Source: Pelodera strongyloides
Lineage: Eukaryota; Nematoda; Chromadorea; Rhabditida; Rhabditidae
Assembly: GCA_036852015.1 (NCBI GenBank)
Contig: JAANDG010000051.1
Location: forward strand, 186,001 to 250,000
Direction of reading: 5' to 3'
DNA: 64,000 nucleotides
Shown: positions 60,501 through 64,000 of the stretch, one piece after another
Numbering within the stretch: position 1 is the first letter of the stretch
How the letters are laid out: each line of letters begins with the position of its first letter
Program-made: the position numbers and the translations under genes
Notes under the pieces: model-generated
Database searches by the model: none
Seen by the model: only the letters and a program-made list of their open reading frames with translations
What the model was told of the DNA's origin: nothing

Positions 60501-60583
60501 AACGCAATTGCTTCCAGGTCCAGGAGAAGCACGTCGTTGCCAGAAAGTGGGACAATTGATGAACTTGATGAGGTTTCCTCCAT
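54534..60583 (-). CDS. CTU2: Cytoplasmic tRNA 2-thiolation protein 2 (CTU2/NCS2)
   Basis: Partner of CTU1 in the URM1-dependent 2-thiolation of wobble U34 in cytosolic tRNAs for Lys, Glu and Gln. Ten exons join in frame to 354 residues: 60469-60583, 59812-59909, 59323-59449, 57889-58028, 57476-57590, 57092-57163, 56548-56633, 55992-56126, 55288-55383, 54534-54614. Visible family features, in order: RQCVKCDQK with YCRPCFDQMVKHKFRSTLG (N-terminal zinc motif), ETLLVFDGSPSSALALGQI (the degenerate PP-loop of CTU2), RLAARYARTLWIGKVMFPTN, LLRPLHDICEKEVLLLNRLN, and a C-terminal zinc motif QKCDFCAVAVQEIGLCDACE. The ATG directly follows ATTTCAG, a likely trans-splice site. The last exon is read through to TGA at 54534; an AGTGAGT donor inside it is an alternative. 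The donor at 59323 (GTTTTAC) is weak. Confidence 0.9.
54725..54990 (+). mobile_element. tRNA-derived SINE
   Basis: GGGGGCGTGGTCAAGTGGCA (A box) and GACTGGTTCGATCCCGG (B box) head a roughly 190-bp unrelated body. The body ends in TTTATCTTTTTATCTTTAAA, a simple-repeat 3' tail typical of SINEs. It lies in the last CTU2 intron. A fragment with the same head is at 44405. Confidence 0.78.
58266..58536. mobile_element. Fold-back element, AAGCCGCGTTCGAGTTGGG ends
   Basis: About 270 bp. The left arm (AAGCCGCGTTCGAGTTGGG, then GTGGAATTCCGGAATTCCAC) pairs with the right arm, which ends CCCAACTCGAACGCGGCTT. It lies in the CTU2 intron 58029-59322. Confidence 0.88.
58658..58934. mobile_element. Fold-back element, GGGCGCGTTCGGGATTGATT ends
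   Basis: About 277 bp. The arms start GGGCGCGTTCGGGATTGATT and include TTTTCCGAAAGGAAAC and GGAAACGTTCCAATGCTTGG, paired with exact complements at the right. Same CTU2 intron as the previous element but a different family. Confidence 0.9.
59750..59794. mobile_element. Half copy of the TTAA palindromic MITE
   Basis: GTGTTTCAAAAACCGGAAGT, TATATCGCTTTAA: the right end only, ending 18 bp from the donor of CTU2 exon 59812-59909. Confidence 0.6.
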
Positions 60584-60730
60584 CTGAAATCATCATCATA
60601 ATAAACTTAGTCTTCTTTTGAAACTCGGGCATACGGTGAAATGGTTTACAACAGCAAAATCTAACTTGCAGATGAAAAAGCAGTTCGAGTAGTCATCAGG
60701 CACTTGAATGAATGTCGAATGAATGTCTCA

Positions 60731-61021
60731 TGGGGTCTCGATGTATGGCAAAAACAGCGCATTTTGCTTCCAAGTATCAAATTGCATCTCGTGTACGATT
60801 TTGCATACACCTTTGAAAGTTAGAAAATGCACCATTGATAATACTAGAGGAGGCGAAAATGCACAGTTTATGCATGCTCCCAAAAAAATAGTCCTGTGGC
60901 GAACGCCGCGGGACCATTTTTTGGCGGTCTGTAGTTGTTCTCGTGTAGTGCCAATCTACGGTAATTAAAGCCATACTTGGAAGCAAAATTCGGCAATTTT
61001 TGCCATACATCGAGACCCCAT
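60731..61021. mobile_element. Fold-back element, GGGGTCTCGATGTATGG ends
   Basis: Left end TGGGGTCTCGATGTATGGCA; the right end is its complement. Inner blocks TTGCTTCCAAGTAT and GCGCATTTTGC pair with CATACTTGGAAGCAAAATTC. About 290 bp, in the CTU2 upstream region. Confidence 0.87.
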
Positions 61022-61183
61022 TAATTTCAAAATTGCTTTTTCGTAATGAACGCAGAGGAAAGTGGCACTTAATGCCAAGCGCTCCGCGTGAATACAAATG
61101 ACGAAACGTCACACGGTGTCATTTTGTTTGCACATTTTTGGTCACATAAAATGAACCATATTAAAAACATGGGTTATAGATAC

Positions 61184-61333
61184 AGAGGCCGTATTCACCA
61201 ACACACAGGGAGCTCTCCCTAGGCTCACGAGCGCTCTGAATCCCTTCTGCTCTCACACTCTCTACGCACTCTTTGGCTCCCTGGGGGGGGGGGGGGCAGG
61301 GAGGCCTCCCTGCGTGTTGGTGAATACGGCCTC
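61184..61333. mobile_element. Fold-back element, GGCCGTATTCACC family, copy 4
   Basis: Clean ends GAGGCCGTATTCACCAACAC and complement. One arm has acquired a run of 11 or more G. Confidence 0.88.
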
Positions 61334-62121
61334 TGGTCCAGAAACCACGAAGCCCCCCAGCCACGTATTTTTTTTAAGATAATTAAAACTACGGCCGTTC
61401 AATTGTCACTGAATATATTTGATCATATTGATGCACACATTTTAATGTGTCAATAAATATTTAATATTTACGTATGTCTGGAGCATTTTTTCGGTTATAA
61501 ACCATATGTTGAAAGGTTCTGGATTCTAGCCGACCAGTACTAAAGCTCAAACACGTATTTTAAATTCCTGACGGAAATGCATCCACTTTTTGATGCCACG
61601 CTAAGTGAATAAAATTAATATTTCCAATTTAGACCCCTCTACTACTCTCTACGGGGCACATCGGCCAAGAGACACCGCCCTAGATTGGAGCTACAATGAA
61701 GATCCTCGACTTCTGAGAAAAACGGGACTCTGAGCGCTGGACCCTGGATTCTACAGTCTATGTGTGCTGATTGTACTTCTGAATAAAGTAGTATTGATAA
61801 AAGAAATTGAAGAAGCTAGGTTTTGAATGTTGAACCGATTGATATGTGTCTTATGCAAATAACACGATGAGAATGTTTTCTTTTTTTGCCCTTTTCTGCG
61901 TAAAGTTGTATGAATATCATGATGTAAAATGTTGACATGAACAGGACTTTTTTTAACTCTTGAACAACATTTGAATTCAAGAGCGTATCAAAGGTCATAC
62001 AAACAAAAATGGCCAAGCAATCAAAGCTCAACATTTACATGATAAAGCAACTGGTGTGTATATTAGTATGCATCACATGAGAATGCAGTTGTAAAACATA
62101 CGACTCAAAAATAGGCCGTTA

Positions 62122-62127
62122 TTTATT
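62122..62127 (-). terminator. Polyadenylation signal AATAAA of the WD-like gene
   Basis: AATAAA on the minus strand, 12 bp past the TAA stop at 62140-62142. It implies a very short 3' UTR. Confidence 0.6.
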
Positions 62128-62139
62128 AATAATTACAAA

Positions 62140-64000
62140 TTAATAGTTTGTCCACGTAGTAATTGATCCGTCATAGCCTCCCACAACGATGGCTCCATCG
62201 AGTGTGTCCATCTCGCACGTCATACTTGAGAATTTGTCGTAATAGCCAAGTTGGACAGGATGCGTTCCGAGAGAATAAGCCTGAAAGTGTCGCTGTCGGT
62301 ACACGATGGATGCACTTATTTCGTCAATTGTAAAAACATTTAGTTAAGTTTCGTCCCCAATGTCAAAGCTCTACCTCAACTGCTTCCTCACAGTTAGTGC
62401 TCAAGTCACTAAATAAATAAATAAATTTTACGCTACAAGAGCTGCATCTTCACCTTTATTCAAGGGGATTCAAAGCACAATTTCAAGGTTTGCTTATGAC
62501 AGGTTCCGCAGAGGTCCTGAGAATTAGGCGACGAGATGTCAAATTGCTCGTCGGGCTAGGGCCAGGAGGGGGCTAGGGCCCGGAGGGCTAGGGCCAGAGT
62601 GATCTATTTTGTCTATTCTAACACGATGTATCAGTCGCGGCCAGAAAAACTATAACATACCTGCAGTGTGGTATGAGTGAGCTCTAAGAATGATCCTTTG
62701 CATTTTGTGGCTTAGGCTTAGGCCCTGGCCTGCAAAACTCTAACATACCTGCAGTGTGGTAGGAGTAAGTTCTAAGAATGATCCTTTGCATTTTGTAAGT
62801 TGTCGAGTATGCCTACGCGGTTCGTGTCCAACTTTAAATGTATGGCATGGCTGCAGACCGCGTTCTCGAAGTACGGTGACCTCTCCTCTAAACATCTTCT
62901 TAGATAAAGGCGAAAGGTTGGAAGTCGTGTGATTTGGATTCTTCTACGTTTAAGGCTCAGGGGGACGAATAAAAAGTTTTCCCTATTGTTTCTGAGGTAA
63001 ATCTCCCAGATAACTCAAACGTGGCTGTGAGAACAGCTCTGCATAATATGCATAATAGTCATTATCAGCACGGTCATAAGCTGGACAATTACTAGGGTTA
63101 CGGTGAGTACTGGTTTAAAGCGAAATGCTAGCCCCTTTGGAAAATTTGCATATGATAAGCAAATCCTATGTATCCTACGCTAATTTTGCGCGATCGTCCA
63201 CGGCAATCGCGCAAAATTAGCATAGGATACATAGGATTTGCTTATCATATGCAAATTAAATTTTCCAAAGGGGCTAGTATTTCGCTTTAAGGGCAAAATT
63301 TTTCGTCATCATTTCACTCGCTGTTGCCGCATTTCTTGCAAAACATTTTCACAACACTATCTTATTATGTAAAGGAGAAGAGATTGTCACGGGTTTGTTT
63401 TTATGTGCTCAACGAAATCCCACCATAAAGAAAATTCTTCGTCGAAAGAGCGTACAAAATCTTTGCCAGTGGCGAGATTCGAACCCACAGCAGCATAGAA
63501 CGTCTCGAATCACAGTCCAATCCTGCTGAGCTATGCGGCTATGCTAGCTTATCATACGGGTAATCATCTGCTCTACATGGAGCACCTTCAATGGTAAATT
63601 TGCATGGTACCATTAGTGAATGGAGATCCAGACATACTATACGTTTCCCCAACCATAAATTACTTTGTAGATGTGTGAATGTTTTAAATAGGATTACAAT
63701 CGGCCGAAGGCCGATTCCTCCAGTTGGAGAAGAGCCCGTAGGGCTCTTCGAACGGCTGGTGCATTATAAATTATGAAGCTAATAAAAACACAAATAATAC
63801 ATAAGGGCCAAAACGGTGACCGCGTCCCTTTAAAGTCGACTTACCCCTCATGACAGCAGTAGATCAGTCCATCAGCAAAGTCCATGCTAGCCTGGATTCC
63901 CTCATCTGGGTTCTCGAATTTGTGTATTTGAAGAGGGACGTTAGGCTTCCGGATGTCAATCGTAAACAGGTGCTGCGTGTACAATACGTACAGTGTATTG
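62140..64000 (-). CDS. WD-repeat-like protein, 3' part (gene runs off the right edge)
   Basis: Three exons join in phase: 63845 to beyond 64000, 62749-62887, 62140-62280, ending in TAA. The visible 147 or so C-terminal residues read as beta-propeller blades: LFTIDIRKPNVPLQIHKF (a D-x-R-K/P blade end), SMDFADGLIYCCHEGGEVTV, and a last blade TLDGAIVVGGYDGSITTWTN ending right after the W-T strand. That fits a WD40 protein closing its ring at the C-terminus. I cannot name the orthologue. The middle exon has a tandem duplicate of its 3' end and donor just downstream (62647-62709). Confidence 0.72.
62485..62600 (-). repeat. Dispersed repeat 'GGCGACGAG', copy 4
   Basis: GGTTCCGCAGAGGTCCTGAG, GGCGACGAG and repeated GGGCTAGGGCC units, in the last intron of the WD-like gene. 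Confidence 0.75.
62647..62709 (-). repeat. Partial duplicate of exon end plus splice donor
   Basis: Nearly identical to 62734-62796, which contains the real donor of exon 62749-62887. The duplicate repeats the last 48 or so exon bases and the GTATGTT donor but has drifted by about six bases and lacks an upstream acceptor. Confidence 0.8.
63115..63290. mobile_element. TTAA palindrome with AGCGAAAT ends and ATTTGCATATG core
   Basis: TTAAAGCGAAATGCTAGCCC at the left and its complement at the right. Arms of about 77 bp have only two or three mismatches and one 5-bp insertion around a 15-20 bp loop. The outer end matches the main MITE family, but the inner sequence is like the 7762 element. It lies in the WD-like gene intron. 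Confidence 0.9.
63468..63545 (-). repeat. tRNA-derived SINE-like unit
   Basis: The minus strand reads GCCGCATAGCTCAGCAGGAT (A box) and GGGTTCGAATCTCGCC (B box). No pairing acceptor stem. WD-like gene intron. Confidence 0.55.

Larger units (their letters stand above)
60584..62139. other. Intergenic region between CTU2 and the WD-like gene
   Basis: Holds two fold-back elements (60731-61021 and 61184-61333) and the downstream region of the WD-like gene. No exon was supported. Confidence 0.6.

Overview
The window looks like nuclear DNA from a nematode. It is moderately AT-rich with many short GT-AG introns, and it carries runs of the nematode telomere unit TTAGGC. The best gene match is a NOAH-type apical matrix protein built on the nematode plan. 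Two start codons lie directly after a splice-acceptor AG, as expected for spliced-leader addition. Acceptors are looser than the TTTTCAG of Caenorhabditis, so I do not assign a genus. Every gene I could support is on the minus strand.

Layout from left to right: (1) 136-3164, a nearly complete but frameshifted RTE-type LINE with a 14-bp target-site duplication. It appears to sit in an intron of, or just downstream of, (2) an unidentified multi-exon gene (3546 to about 6136). (3) 9117-18953, a CSRNP/AXUD1 (cysteine/serine-rich nuclear protein) homologue; its 3' two thirds are solid and its 5' end is unresolved. (4) 20357-29453, a double-length tyrosyl-tRNA synthetase in 21 exons that join in frame to 718 residues. 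(5) 31208-45557, a NOAH-1-like PAN/ZP transmembrane protein in 29 exons that join in frame to 1053 residues. (6) 45558-54533, about 9 kb without a supported gene, holding a CR1/Jockey-like LINE fragment, a 208-bp tandem duplication, palindromic elements and a TG-T55-TG microsatellite. (7) 54534-60583, CTU2 (wobble-uridine 2-thiolation) in 10 exons that join in frame to 354 residues. (8) 62140 to the right edge, the 3' part of a WD-repeat-like gene.

TyrRS and CTU2 both serve translation and the NOAH-like protein serves the epidermal apical matrix. I see no operon-style clustering; intergenic gaps run from about 1.4 to 9 kb.

The most striking non-genic signal is the density of short palindromic (fold-back) elements. 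One family, with TTAA ends and terminal AGCGAAATACC repeats, has about 15 copies. At least ten other fold-back families are present, several of which share a core like ATTTGCATA. Many lie in introns, some within about 10 bp of a splice site. tRNA-derived SINE-like units are also frequent.
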